A stretch of 64,000 nucleotides of DNA from contig NZ_JBIVFT010000003.1 of NCBI RefSeq assembly GCF_044748305.1, positions 434,001-498,000 on the forward strand, read 5' to 3'. The stretch's first letter is position 1, and the number at the start of each line of letters is the position of its first letter. The notes under the pieces are model-generated. The model was not told where the DNA came from. It saw nothing but the letters and a program-made list of their open reading frames with translations, and ran no database searches. The DNA is from Arthrobacter_E sp044748305. GTDB lineage: Bacteria; Actinomycetota; Actinomycetes; Actinomycetales; Micrococcaceae. The position numbers were made by a program, and so were the translations under genes. Positions 9,516-17,948 of this stretch are shown here, in pieces.

Positions 9516-10889
9516 TCAGTGGATCAGGAGTTCCAAGGCCTGGGCCAGGTGTTCCACTTCTTTCACGGTGAAGCCCTCGGGGATCGGGCCCGGCCCATTG
9601 GGGCTGGAGGGCACCACGGCGTGGGTGAAGCCGAGCCGGCTCGCCTCCTGGATCCGCTTGTTGATCCCGGGCACGGGGCGGACTTCGCCGGCCAGCCCCA
9701 CCTCTCCGAAGGCGATGAGGCGGCTGGACAGGGCCTTGCCGGCCTTCGCCGAGGCGACCGCCAGTGCGACCGCCAGGTCGGTGGCCGGCTCGCTGAGCTT
9801 CACCCCGCCCACCGTGGCCACGTAGGAGTCGTCCTTGTGGAGCTGACACCCGGCCCGCTGCTGCAGCACGGCCAGGAGCATGGCCACGCGGGAACTCTCG
9901 AGACCGCTCGTGGCGCGGCGAGGCTGGGCGTTGGAAGAGGCTGCCAGAAGCGATTGAACCTCTGCCACGAGTGGCCGCCGCCCCTCCAGCGTCACCGTGA
10001 TGCAGGTGCCGGAAACCGGCTCCTTGGTACGGGAGACGAACAGCCCGCTCGGGTCCGCCAGCCCCTCGATGCCATCCTCGTTCAGGTCGAAGCACCCCAC
10101 CTCGTCCGTCGGGCCATAGCGGTTCTTCACGGCCCGGATGAGCCGCAGCCGGGAATGCCGCTCGCCTTCGAACTGGCACACCACATCCACCAGGTGCTCC
10201 AGAAGCCGTGGGCCGGCAATGGAACCGTCCTTGGTCACATGTCCGACCAGGAGGGTGGTCATGTTCCGCTTCTTGGCCGCAGCGATGAGCGAGGCGGCCA
10301 CCTCACGGACCTGAGAGACGCCACCGGCAGAGCCTTCCACCTCGGGGCTGCTCAACGTCTGCACGGAGTCCACCACGAGGAGCCTGGGTTCCACCCGTTC
10401 CACTTGGCCCAGGGCCTGGGAGAGGTCCGTTTCCGCCGAGAGGAACAGTGTGTCCGCCACGGCGTCGATCCGCTCGGCCCGCAGCTTCACCTGGGCCGCG
10501 GACTCCTCGCCGGTCACATAGAGGACGTCCTGCCCGGTCCGTGCGAAGCGTGCCGCCACGTCCAGCAGCAGGGTTGACTTGCCGACGCCGGGTTCACCGG
10601 CCAGCAGGATCACCGCACCCGGGACCAGCCCGCCGCCCAGTACACGGTCCAGCTCGTCCACGCCCGTGGGCAGGAACGCCGCCGCGGCGGCGTCGACCGA
10701 TGCGATAGGGACGGCCGGCTCCAGCACGGTGGCGGCCGCCGTCGTGCGCGCGACAGTGGCGCCGCTTTCCACAACGCTGCCCCACGCCTGGCACTCGCCG
10801 CAGCGGCCCACCCATTTGATGGTGGTCCAGCCGCATTCGGTGCACTTGTACCCAGGCGCTTTGCTGCCACGGGCGGTCTTGCTTGCCAT
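9516..10889 (-). CDS. radA: DNA repair protein RadA
   Basis: A RecA-like ATPase that drives branch migration during recombinational repair. The protein has 457 residues: an N-terminal zinc finger with C16, C19, C30 and C33 (YKCTECG, GRCGECQAWG), a RecA-type core with Walker A GEPGVGKST at 98-106, the RadA-specific KNRYG motif at 255-259, and a Lon-protease-like C-terminal domain (AVALAVASAKAGKAL). The start is the ATG at 10889; a TACCCT box 7 nt upstream suggests a leaderless transcript, although GGAGAC is also present. Identity is secure. Confidence 0.97.
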   Translation of the reverse strand: MASKTARGSKAPGYKCTECGWTTIKWVGRCGECQAWGSVVESGATVARTTAAATVLEPAVPIASVDAAAAAFLPTGVDELDRVLGGGLVPGAVILLAGEPGVGKSTLLLDVAARFARTGQDVLYVTGEESAAQVKLRAERIDAVADTLFLSAETDLSQALGQVERVEPRLLVVDSVQTLSSPEVEGSAGGVSQVREVAASLIAAAKKRNMTTLLVGHVTKDGSIAGPRLLEHLVDVVCQFEGERHSRLRLIRAVKNRYGPTDEVGCFDLNEDGIEGLADPSGLFVSRTKEPVSGTCITVTLEGRRPLVAEVQSLLAASSNAQPRRATSGLESSRVAMLLAVLQQRAGCQLHKDDSYVATVGGVKLSEPATDLAVALAVASAKAGKALSSRLIAFGEVGLAGEVRPVPGINKRIQEASRLGFTHAVVPSSPNGPGPIPEGFTVKEVEHLAQALELLIH

Positions 10890-10922
10890 GTCTCCAAGGG
10901 TATCGAGGAGTCCTGACAGGAA

Positions 10923-12041
10923 TTACAGCTCAGGCAGGTAGTCGCGGGCTTCCTCGGCTTCGGCGCCGGCGGTCTCCAGCAGGTCCACCATGAGGGGGCG
11001 GAAGAGCATCACCACCGTCTCACCCTCCAAGCGGTTCACCCCCAGGAGCTTCGGGTGCAGCCGTGTGGCCAGGGCGGCCAGGTCCTGCCGGGCGCTGCGC
11101 AGAGCGGACTCGCGGCCCCGACCGTCGTCGCCCGCATAGCCCGCAGCGAGGACGTCCACCGCGTCCGCGGTCTCCAGCAACACCTCGGCGATGCTCTGTG
11201 TCGCCTCGTCGCTCAGAGCGGTGTGGTTGATGGCACTGGTCAGGCGGCGTGCGAAGACCCGGCAATTGCGGAGGGCCAGGTCAAGGAACTCCACCGCATC
11301 ACTCAGGCGGGACACCTCCGAACGGTGCCGACGGTACAGCGGTGACATCGTGGTCACCTCGTCCGAGGCCCGGAGAGTCAAGCGGAGGGCATCCAGCTTC
11401 GGCTGGCAGTTCCGGGCCCGGACCAGGGCGTGCCAGGCCTGCGTGGAGTCGCTCTCCATGAGGCCCTTGCCGCATTCGCGCAGCACCTCCGCCGTCTGCT
11501 GCAGGAGTCCACGGAGTTCCAGTCGCGGTTCCTCGCGCGGATCGCGAGGCGTCAGGAAGGCCACCAGCAAGGCGAAAGTGCCGCCGACGACGGCGTCCAG
11601 GCTGCGCGTGAAGGGGCCGCCGGCCGGCGCGGGCAACAGCACCACCAGCAGCGATTGGAGGCCGAGCTGCGTGGCGAAGATGGCGCCTCCGTCGAGGAAG
11701 CGCGCCAGAAGGATCGAGAAGAGGAGCACGGCGGCGGCCTGCAGGATGCCGGAGCCGAGCCAGTGCAGCAGCAGTTCGCCCACTGCGATCCCCAGGGTGC
11801 AGCCGATGCCCACCTCCAGGACCCGGCGCATCCTGGTGCCGCGGGCGAAGCCGAGGGCGATCAGGGAAGACGTGGCCGCGAACAAGGGACCGACGTGCCC
11901 CAGCACGAATTCGGAGAAGGTGTACGCGCCGACTGCGCACAGGGTCATCTGAAGCGCAGGCACCAGCGATTCCCGGGTCCGGATGGCGCCGGTCGTGGCG
12001 CGGTCCTTCACTTCCTTCCTGAGGGATGAGAGACGCGCCAT
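10923..12041 (-). CDS. FUSC/aromatic acid exporter-like membrane protein
   Basis: A 372-residue protein with an N-terminal membrane half of about six helices (residues 28-160) and a cytosolic helical C-terminal half. The pattern resembles the fusaric-acid-resistance/FUSC group (FARGTRMRRVLEVGIGCTLG). It may export aromatic or other organic acids, but no substrate can be read from sequence. The ATG at 12041 lies 6 nt after a -10 box TAGGCT (12053-12048), consistent with a leaderless mRNA; that box overlaps the end of a tandem repeat. The gene is divergent from pstS and stops 33 bases before the radA start. Confidence 0.82.
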   Translation of the reverse strand: MARLSSLRKEVKDRATTGAIRTRESLVPALQMTLCAVGAYTFSEFVLGHVGPLFAATSSLIALGFARGTRMRRVLEVGIGCTLGIAVGELLLHWLGSGILQAAAVLLFSILLARFLDGGAIFATQLGLQSLLVVLLPAPAGGPFTRSLDAVVGGTFALLVAFLTPRDPREEPRLELRGLLQQTAEVLRECGKGLMESDSTQAWHALVRARNCQPKLDALRLTLRASDEVTTMSPLYRRHRSEVSRLSDAVEFLDLALRNCRVFARRLTSAINHTALSDEATQSIAEVLLETADAVDVLAAGYAGDDGRGRESALRSARQDLAALATRLHPKLLGVNRLEGETVVMLFRPLMVDLLETAGAEAEEARDYLPEL

Positions 12042-12050
12042 GGCCTAAGC

Positions 12051-12153
12051 CTATGCGGCGAGGGGCCCCGCGCGAGCGAAGCGAGGGTGGGGGAGCGTGC
12101 TGGGCGCTATGCGGCGAGGGGCCCCGCGCGAGCGAAGCGAGGGTGGGGGAGCG
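12051..12153. repeat. Tandem 47-bp GC-rich repeat (two copies)
   Basis: Copies at 12051-12097 and 12107-12153 match over 47 bases with a 9-base spacer. The core GCGCGAGCGAAGCGAGGG is an inverted relative of the repeat at 6376-6479. As there, the unit abuts the -10 box of a leaderless gene (here the FUSC gene on the minus strand). Confidence 0.9.
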
Positions 12154-12244
12154 CGTTCACGTGGGAGTGGACGGCGGTTAAGCAGATGTCTTTACGGCTG
12201 ACAGGCGGCGAACGCAATGCGACCCGGAACGATGTCACGGAGAG

Positions 12245-12277
12245 TCCACGGCCGGTTAACCTCTCGTTCACCTTTAA
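12245..12277 (+). promoter_or_regulatory. PHO-box-like direct repeats upstream of pstS
   Basis: Two consecutive 11-base units, GTTAACCTCTC (12256-12266) and GTTCACCTTTA (12267-12277), fit the direct-repeat architecture of actinobacterial PhoP sites; a weaker third unit (GTCCACGGCCG) precedes them at 12245-12255. The site lies about 150 bases before pstS and would give phosphate-starvation control. The rest of the 12042-12425 gap holds the tandem repeat and no gene. Confidence 0.75.
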
Positions 12278-12425
12278 CCGCGGATCCCGTTACCTGGGCT
12301 CCCTAGTTTCGATGAAGGTACAGAAAAGGTACGCGCCGTCGGCAGCGCCGTCCAGTCAACCCGGGAGGGGGAGGACGAGCAAGTCACAGGCCGACGCGAA
12401 ATCAGGAACCCTGAAAGGGAACATT

Positions 12426-13544
12426 GTGAAGGCTCTTCGTTTCGGCCGCCACGCGGCACTCGCCGTTGTCGCAGCAGGCGCCCTGGCGCTGACCGCGTGC
12501 GGCTCCGACAACGCCACCGGTGCCAACTCCGCTGCTCCGAGCAGCAACGGCCCCAAGGTCACCGGCACGCTGACCGGCGTGGGCGCCACTTCTCAGAGCG
12601 CCGCCATGGACGCCTGGAAGACCGGCTTCTCCGGTGCCAACTCCGGCGCCAATGTGCAGTACTCCCCCGACGGTTCCGGCGCGGGCCGCAAGGCCCTCCT
12701 GGACGGCTCCGCTCAGTTCGCCGGCTCGGACGCCTACCTCAAGGATGACGAGTACGCCTCCTCCAAGGCCAAGTGCGGCCCGGACGGCGCCATCAACATC
12801 CCGGTGTACATCTCGCCGATCGCGGTCGCCTTCAACGTGCCGAACGTCCAGGAGCTCAAGCTCGACGCCGACACCCTCGCCAAGATCTTCCGCGGCCAGG
12901 TGGCCAAGTGGAACGACCCGGCCATCACCGCCCTGAACCCGGGCGTCACGCTGCCCGACCTCAAGGTGACCCCGGTGAACCGCTCGGATGACTCCGGCAC
13001 CACCACCAACTTCACCCAGTACCTGAGCGCCGTGTCCCCGTCCGTGTGGACTGACAAGGCTGCCGGCGTCTGGCCGTCCTCTCTCAAGGGTGAGAACGCC
13101 AAGGGCACCTCCGGCGTCGTCAAGACCGTCACCGACACCCCCGGTGCCGTGACCTACGCCGATGACTCGGCAGTCTCCGGCAAGCTCGGCGTCGCGTCCA
13201 TCAAGGTGGGCGACACCTTCGTCAAGCCCACCGCCGACGGTGCCGCCAAGGCCGTCGAGTCCGGCAAGCCGGTCGCCGACCGTGCCAAGGGCGATCTGTC
13301 CCTGACGATCGACCGCACCAGCAAGGACTCTTCGTCCTACCCGCTGACGCTGGCCTCGTACCACATCGTCTGCAGCACCTACAAGGACCAGGCGACCGTT
13401 GACCTGGTGAAGGCGTTCGAAAGCTACGTGGTGAGCGACGCCGGTCAGCAGGCCGCATCCGACGCCGCGAAGTCCGCTCCGCTGAGCAAGGCTCTGCAGG
13501 ACAAGGCCAAGGCTTCCATCGAGGGCATCAAGGTTCAGGGCTGA
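12426..13544 (+). CDS. pstS: Phosphate ABC transporter substrate-binding lipoprotein PstS
   Basis: The high-affinity extracellular phosphate receptor, 372 residues. A signal peptide with lipobox LTAC places the lipidated cysteine at residue 25. The mature protein shows the PstS fold: GVGATSQSAAMDAWKTGF, the phosphate loop DGSGAGRKALLDGSAQFAGSD and VTPVNRSDDSGTT. The GTG at 12426 is preceded by AAAGGGA; the frame is open further upstream but lacks coding features and would precede the signal peptide. It is the first gene of pstSCAB, likely PhoP-controlled. A long stem-loop separates it from pstC. Confidence 0.96.
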   Translation: MKALRFGRHAALAVVAAGALALTACGSDNATGANSAAPSSNGPKVTGTLTGVGATSQSAAMDAWKTGFSGANSGANVQYSPDGSGAGRKALLDGSAQFAGSDAYLKDDEYASSKAKCGPDGAINIPVYISPIAVAFNVPNVQELKLDADTLAKIFRGQVAKWNDPAITALNPGVTLPDLKVTPVNRSDDSGTTTNFTQYLSAVSPSVWTDKAAGVWPSSLKGENAKGTSGVVKTVTDTPGAVTYADDSAVSGKLGVASIKVGDTFVKPTADGAAKAVESGKPVADRAKGDLSLTIDRTSKDSSSYPLTLASYHIVCSTYKDQATVDLVKAFESYVVSDAGQQAASDAAKSAPLSKALQDKAKASIEGIKVQG

Positions 13545-13563
13545 AACGCCTGAACTGAGGTGA

Positions 13564-13656
13564 AAGGTTCCCTGCCCAGCACGTTCCGCCCTGAAGGACG
13601 ACCCCGGTTCCGGGGGTCCGCAGGGGATGAGGAGGAACGCGCGGGCAGGGAACCTT
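13564..13656 (+). promoter_or_regulatory. Large stem-loop between pstS and pstC
   Basis: Perfect 14-bp outer arms (13564-13577 with 13643-13656) enclose a second 6-bp pair (CGTTCC/GGAACG, 13582 and 13633) and an inner GC-rich hairpin near 13599-13618. There is no T tract. It probably protects the pstS message or attenuates read-through, giving more binding protein than permease. Confidence 0.78.
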
Positions 13657-13723
13657 CCCGTTATCCCGTCCCAGCCGTATTGCGGCGAGGCGGGTCCGAA
13701 CACTCGACTGGAAGGGCAGTTAA

Positions 13724-14656
13724 GTGAGCAGCAACACCATGACCAGGTCGACGGCCGCAGGACGGGCCGGCGACAAGGTCTTCTCCGGCACCGCCATGGG
13801 CGCCGGAATCCTGATTCTCGTCGTCCTGTTCGGCGTGGCCGCCTTCCTGGTGGTCCAGGCCTTCCCGGCCCTCGTGGCCAAGCCCGAAGACATTCAGGGC
13901 GGTGCGGGATTCTGGTCCTACATCTGGCCCATCGTCATCGGCACGCTGATCGCCGCCGCGATCGCTCTGGTGATCGCGACTCCGGTGGCCATCGGCGTCG
14001 CACTCTTCATCTCGCACTACGCCCCGCGCCGGCTCGCCTCGGCCCTCGGCTATGTGATCGATCTGCTGGCCGCCATCCCCTCGGTCGTCTACGGCGCCTG
14101 GGGGGCGGCCTTCCTGGCCCCGTCGATCGCCCCGGGGTACGCCTGGCTGGCTGAGAACCTCGGCTGGATCCCGATCTTCGCAGGACCCGCGTCCGCGACG
14201 GGAAAGACCATCCTGACCGCGGGCATCGTCCTGGCCGTCATGGTCCTGCCGATCATCACCTCGCTCTCCCGCGAGATCTTCCTGCAGACTCCTAAGCTGC
14301 ACGAAGAAGCCGCACTGGCGCTTGGTGCCACACGCTGGGAGATGGTGCGGATGGCCGTGCTGCCGTTCGGCCGCCCGGGGATCATCAGCGCCATCATGCT
14401 GGGTCTGGGCCGTGCATTGGGCGAGACCATGGCGGTGGCCCTGGTGCTCTCCTCCGGAGCGCTCACCGCGAGCCTGATCCAGAGCGGCAACCAGACCATC
14501 GCGGCTGAGATCGCACTGAACTTCCCGGAGGCTTCCGGAGTTCAGGTCAACACGCTCATCGCCGCCGGCCTGGTCCTCTTCGTCATCACGCTGGCCGTCA
14601 ACATGGTGGCCCGTTGGATCATCACCAAGCACAAAGAATTCTCGGGGGCCAACTGA
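13724..14656 (+). CDS. pstC: Phosphate ABC transporter permease PstC
   Basis: The first membrane subunit of the Pst importer, 310 residues with six predicted helices. The ABC-permease EAA loop reads EEAALALGATRWEMVRMAVLP (about 193-213). The GTG at 13724 has GGAAGGG upstream; an ATG five codons later is an alternative. The gene pairs with pstA, whose start comes 1 base after its stop. The protein forms the translocation channel with PstA and receives phosphate from PstS. Confidence 0.95.
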   Translation: MSSNTMTRSTAAGRAGDKVFSGTAMGAGILILVVLFGVAAFLVVQAFPALVAKPEDIQGGAGFWSYIWPIVIGTLIAAAIALVIATPVAIGVALFISHYAPRRLASALGYVIDLLAAIPSVVYGAWGAAFLAPSIAPGYAWLAENLGWIPIFAGPASATGKTILTAGIVLAVMVLPIITSLSREIFLQTPKLHEEAALALGATRWEMVRMAVLPFGRPGIISAIMLGLGRALGETMAVALVLSSGALTASLIQSGNQTIAAEIALNFPEASGVQVNTLIAAGLVLFVITLAVNMVARWIITKHKEFSGAN

Positions 14657-14657
14657 C

Positions 14658-15767
14658 ATGTCTGCGACCATGACTCCCACACGCCGTCGTTCCGCCCTCA
14701 CCAAGGGCCAGCTGCCCAAGTACGCGCCCTGGGCCGTGCTCGGCGTCGCTCTGGTGCTCGGCGCCGCCCTGATCAACCTGATCGGCTTCAATGCCTTCGG
14801 CTGGGGCATCTTCACCGCCGTCCTCTTCACCGTGGGCCTGGTGGCCTGGAGCGGTGCCGTGGAGGGCGCGCGCAAGGCCAAGGACAAGCTGGCCACCTGC
14901 CTGGTGGTGGGCGCGTTCATCGTGGCCGTGCTCCCGCTGGTCTCGGTCATCTGGACCGCCCTCGTGAACGGCATCCCCGGCCTGGTGACGCCCGGCTTCC
15001 TGGGCACCTCGATGAACGGGGTCACCGGCGCCACGGACAACAAGGCCGTGGAGAACGGCACCAAGGTGCTCGGCGGCGTCTACCACGCGCTCATCGGCAC
15101 TGTGCAGATCACCTTGCTGGCCACGGTCATCTCCGTTCCGGTGGGCCTGCTCACCGCCGTCTACCTGGTGGAGTACGGAAACGACAAGACGCTGGCGAAG
15201 GCGATCACCTTCTTCGTCGACGTCATGACGGGCATCCCGTCGATCGTCGCGGGTCTGTTCGCTGCGGCCTTCTTCTTCATCGTGGTGGGTCCCGGCACCA
15301 AAACCGGTGCCGTCGCCGCCGTCGCACTCTCCGTGCTGATGATCCCCGTGGTGGTGCGCTCGAGCGAGGAAATGCTCAAGATCGTCCCGAACGAGCTGCG
15401 CGAAGCCGCCTACGCGCTCGGTGTCCGCAAGTGGCGCACCATCCTCAAGGTCGTCATCCCGACGGCGATCTCCGGTATCGCCTCCGGCGTCACCTTGGCG
15501 ATCGCCCGCGTGATCGGTGAAACCGCGCCCATCCTGGTGACCGCCGGCTTTGCCACCGCGATCAACAACAACGTGTTCGGCGGGTGGATGGCTTCGCTGC
15601 CCACCTTCATCTACACGCAGATCCTGAACCCCACCTCGCCGTCCAACCCCGGCCCGTCCGACCAGCGCGCCTGGGGCGCAGCCCTGGTGCTGATCATCCT
15701 GGTGATGCTGCTGAACCTCATCGCCCGTCTGGTCGCCAGGATCTTCGCTCCCAAGCAGGGTCGCTAG
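14658..15767 (+). CDS. pstA: Phosphate ABC transporter permease PstA
   Basis: The second membrane subunit of the Pst importer, 369 residues. It is longer than the E. coli protein because of an N-terminal extension with two extra helices (about 27-60) before the conserved core. The core has LVEYGNDKTLAKAITFFVD, FVDVMTGIPSIVAGLFAAAF and the EAA loop LREAAYALGVRKWRTILKVV. The ATG at 14658 follows the pstC stop by one base. Identity is secure from order and motifs. Confidence 0.95.
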   Translation: MSATMTPTRRRSALTKGQLPKYAPWAVLGVALVLGAALINLIGFNAFGWGIFTAVLFTVGLVAWSGAVEGARKAKDKLATCLVVGAFIVAVLPLVSVIWTALVNGIPGLVTPGFLGTSMNGVTGATDNKAVENGTKVLGGVYHALIGTVQITLLATVISVPVGLLTAVYLVEYGNDKTLAKAITFFVDVMTGIPSIVAGLFAAAFFFIVVGPGTKTGAVAAVALSVLMIPVVVRSSEEMLKIVPNELREAAYALGVRKWRTILKVVIPTAISGIASGVTLAIARVIGETAPILVTAGFATAINNNVFGGWMASLPTFIYTQILNPTSPSNPGPSDQRAWGAALVLIILVMLLNLIARLVARIFAPKQGR

Positions 15768-15800
15768 AGACATCCTCAGAATTCCGAAGGAACCACAGCA

Positions 15801-16580
15801 ATGAGCAAGCGCATCGACGTCAAGGACCTGAACGTCTACTACGGCAACTTCCTGGCCGTGGAGGGTGTCAACATCAACATCGAAGCCAAGTCCGTGACGG
15901 CCTTCATCGGTCCGTCCGGCTGCGGCAAGTCCACCTTCCTGCGAACCCTGAACCGCATGCACGAGGTGCTGCCCGGCGCCACCGTGGAGGGCGAGGTACT
16001 GCTGGACGGTGCGGACATCTACGGTGCCGGGGTGGACCCGGTGACCGTTCGCACCAACATCGGCATGGTGTTCCAGCGTCCGAACCCGTTCCCCACCATG
16101 TCCATCCGGGACAATGTCCTGGCCGGCGTGAAGCTGAACAACAAGAAGATCTCCAAGGGCGAGGCGGACGCCCTCGTGGAGAAGTCCCTCAAGGGCGCCA
16201 ACCTCTGGAACGAGGTCAAGGACCGTCTGGAGAAGCCCGGATCCGGCCTCTCCGGTGGGCAGCAGCAGCGCCTCTGCATCGCCCGCGCCATCGCGGTGGA
16301 GCCGGCCGTGCTGCTGATGGACGAGCCGTGCTCGGCCCTGGACCCGATTTCCACCCTGGCGGTGGAGGACCTGATCAACGAGCTCAAGGACTCCTACACC
16401 GTGGTGATCGTGACCCACAATATGCAGCAGGCCGCTCGCGTCTCCGACAAGACGGCGTTCTTCAACATCGCCGGGACCGGCAAGCCGGGCAAGCTGATCG
16501 AGTTCGCTGAGACCAGCACCATCTTCAACAACCCGAGCCAGAAGGCCACCGAGGACTACGTCTCCGGCCGCTTCGGGTGA
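15801..16580 (+). CDS. pstB: Phosphate ABC transporter ATP-binding protein PstB
   Basis: The ATPase of the Pst importer, 259 residues, the usual length. Walker A GPSGCGKST lies at about 36-44, the Q-loop in MVFQRPNPFP, the signature LSGGQQQRLCIARAI, Walker B VLLMDEPCSALDP and the switch His in VIVTHNM. The ATG at 15801 is preceded by GAAGGAA. It ends the operon; a perfect 19-bp hairpin follows. No phoU lies downstream, although a PhoU-like DUF47 gene sits about 2.4 kb away. Confidence 0.97.
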   Translation: MSKRIDVKDLNVYYGNFLAVEGVNINIEAKSVTAFIGPSGCGKSTFLRTLNRMHEVLPGATVEGEVLLDGADIYGAGVDPVTVRTNIGMVFQRPNPFPTMSIRDNVLAGVKLNNKKISKGEADALVEKSLKGANLWNEVKDRLEKPGSGLSGGQQQRLCIARAIAVEPAVLLMDEPCSALDPISTLAVEDLINELKDSYTVVIVTHNMQQAARVSDKTAFFNIAGTGKPGKLIEFAETSTIFNNPSQKATEDYVSGRFG

Positions 16581-16624
16581 TCGGCTCCCGCTGGGCCCTT
16601 CCCCGGCGGGTTTCCTCCCTCAGG

Positions 16625-16668
16625 AACGTCTCTGGCCCCCACCGTCGCTGGTGGGGGCCAGAGACGTT
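16625..16668. terminator. Hairpin after pstB
   Basis: A perfect 19-bp stem (16625-16643 with 16650-16668) with loop GTCGCT follows pstB by 44 bases. It has no T run, as is common for actinobacterial terminators. Confidence 0.85.
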
Positions 16669-16700
16669 AAGGTGTGCCAGGCTCTGCTAGCGTCGGATGC

Positions 16701-17318
16701 GTGGCACGACCCAATACCCAATCCCAGCGACGCCAGGACCTGATGACGGCCGCCGCGAAGGTCATCAACGAACAGGGTCTCCGTTCCATCTCCCTGGCGG
16801 ACGTCGCCGAGAAGGTCGGATTGAGCCGTGGCGCCGTGCACTACTACTACGGCGACCTGGACGAGCTCCTCGTGGAAGTGCACCGGGCGGGCACCGAACG
16901 GTTCTGCGACGAACGAGACCGCGCCGTGGCCGCCGTCGACGGTCCCCGTGAGCAGTTGGCCGTGGCCATCCGCGCGGGCCTCCCAGAGGGGCCGGAGGAC
17001 GAACTCATGCGGCTCATCTTCCAGTTCAACATCCTGGCGGCGGGCTCCTCGCTGCATCTGACGCTGGCCGATTCCATGTACCTCCGCCAGGTCGCCACCT
17101 ACCAGGGGATCATCGAACGCGGCATCGCCACGGGGGACTTCCACCCGGTGCTCCCGCCGGCCACGATCGGCATGCACATGGCCGTCATGGAGGACGCGTA
17201 CAGCCTCCATATCGTCAACGGGAACCAGAACCTCGACGTCGACGCGGCGGAGGCCGCCATGCACGCCTCCGCCGCGGCTTTGGGAATCCCACCGACGACG
17301 GCGGGTCTGGACTCCTAG
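16701..17318 (+). CDS. TetR-family transcriptional regulator
   Basis: A 205-residue TetR-type regulator. The DNA-binding helix-turn-helix is in SISLADVAEKVGLSRGAVHYYYGDLDELL (about residues 31-59); the rest is an all-helical ligand domain with no recognisable specificity. The GTG at 16701 is chosen because a -10 box TAGCGT (16688-16693) lies 7 nt upstream, suggesting a leaderless message. Its stop overlaps by 4 bases, tail to tail, with the remnant of an amino-acid permease on the other strand. The target is unknown; a permease would have been a natural neighbour target before it decayed. Confidence 0.88.
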   Translation: MARPNTQSQRRQDLMTAAAKVINEQGLRSISLADVAEKVGLSRGAVHYYYGDLDELLVEVHRAGTERFCDERDRAVAAVDGPREQLAVAIRAGLPEGPEDELMRLIFQFNILAAGSSLHLTLADSMYLRQVATYQGIIERGIATGDFHPVLPPATIGMHMAVMEDAYSLHIVNGNQNLDVDAAEAAMHASAAALGIPPTTAGLDS

Positions 17319-17813
17319 ACCTTCTCCGGAATCGCAGTGGTGTCCGCTTCGTCCAGACGCATCTTCGGCGTGGGCCGCCGGAATCCCCGGGTGAGCCAGA
17401 GCAGGTAGACGAAGCCGAGCGCGAGCCAGCACACGCCCGCGGTCAAGGCGATGCCACTGAGCTGAGTCAGCATCCAGACGGTGATCACGGCGCCCAGGGC
17501 CGGGAGCGCCACGTGAGTGAACAGGTTCAGAGGGCGCTGACGCCTGGTGCGGACATAGTAGGCGGAGCCTGAATCGGGGTACTGACCGGCCATCCGTGCA
17601 TAGCTCAGCGCATGGCGAGCAGGAGGGTGAGGGTGGCGATGAGAAATGCGGTGGGAGCTGCTCCGGAGCTTGCCGCGGCGATGATGCCGAAGGCGACTAC
17701 GGAGGTCAAGGAGAGGCTGCTTTCTTCCGTCCCGGTCGGGCCCGGTGGATGTGTCGGGGAGGCCGGATGCGGTGGCGCCTTGCCGGAAGGGTGAGTCCGG
17801 ACGCCGTGGACAT
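17315..17813 (-). pseudogene. Decayed amino-acid (APC) permease remnant
   Basis: On the minus strand, an intact 92-codon frame (17593-17315) encodes two hydrophobic helices, LNLFTHVALPALGAVITVWM and TAGVCWLALGFVYLLWLTRG, followed by a charged tail. This looks like the C-terminal end of an APC-family permease. In a different frame just upstream (about 17745 to a stop at 17605) the peptide SLSLTSVVAFGIIAAASSGA resembles the N-terminal helix of the same family. A start-like ATG is at 17813. The middle, about 350 residues, is missing. I read this as a deletion and frameshift remnant; a functional small two-helix protein from 17593 is the alternative. Confidence 0.55.
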
Positions 17814-17849
17814 AAGGAACGGTTTCAACGGGAACTCATGATCTCAGCT

Positions 17850-17924
17850 CCGCCGAACTCGCGAACTCTGTGCGAGATCGCGCATCCTGAGCGCGAAACG
17901 GCAAGGAACCAGCGAGTTCGGCGG
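17850..17924. repeat. Extragenic palindrome downstream of pit
   Basis: Perfect 13-bp arms CCGCCGAACTCGC (17850-17862) and complement (17912-17924) flank a 49-base interior. The right side contains GGAACCAGCGAGTTC (17905-17919), identical to a unit at 1669-1683. Confidence 0.85.
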
Positions 17925-17948
17925 GATTGCGGCGTGGTTCGCCCCGTT

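Noticed and set aside
6376..12153. CRISPR array from the tandem repeats
   Set aside because: Only two copies per locus, spacers of 6-9 bases and no cas genes.
12087..12425. Longer pstS starting about 110 codons upstream
   Set aside because: It would cross the tandem repeat and PHO-box region and bury the lipoprotein signal peptide inside the protein.
14622..16418. Long minus-strand open frame (about 600 codons) opposite pstA/pstB
   Set aside because: It is His/Gly/Asp-rich antisense of real genes, a typical high-GC shadow.
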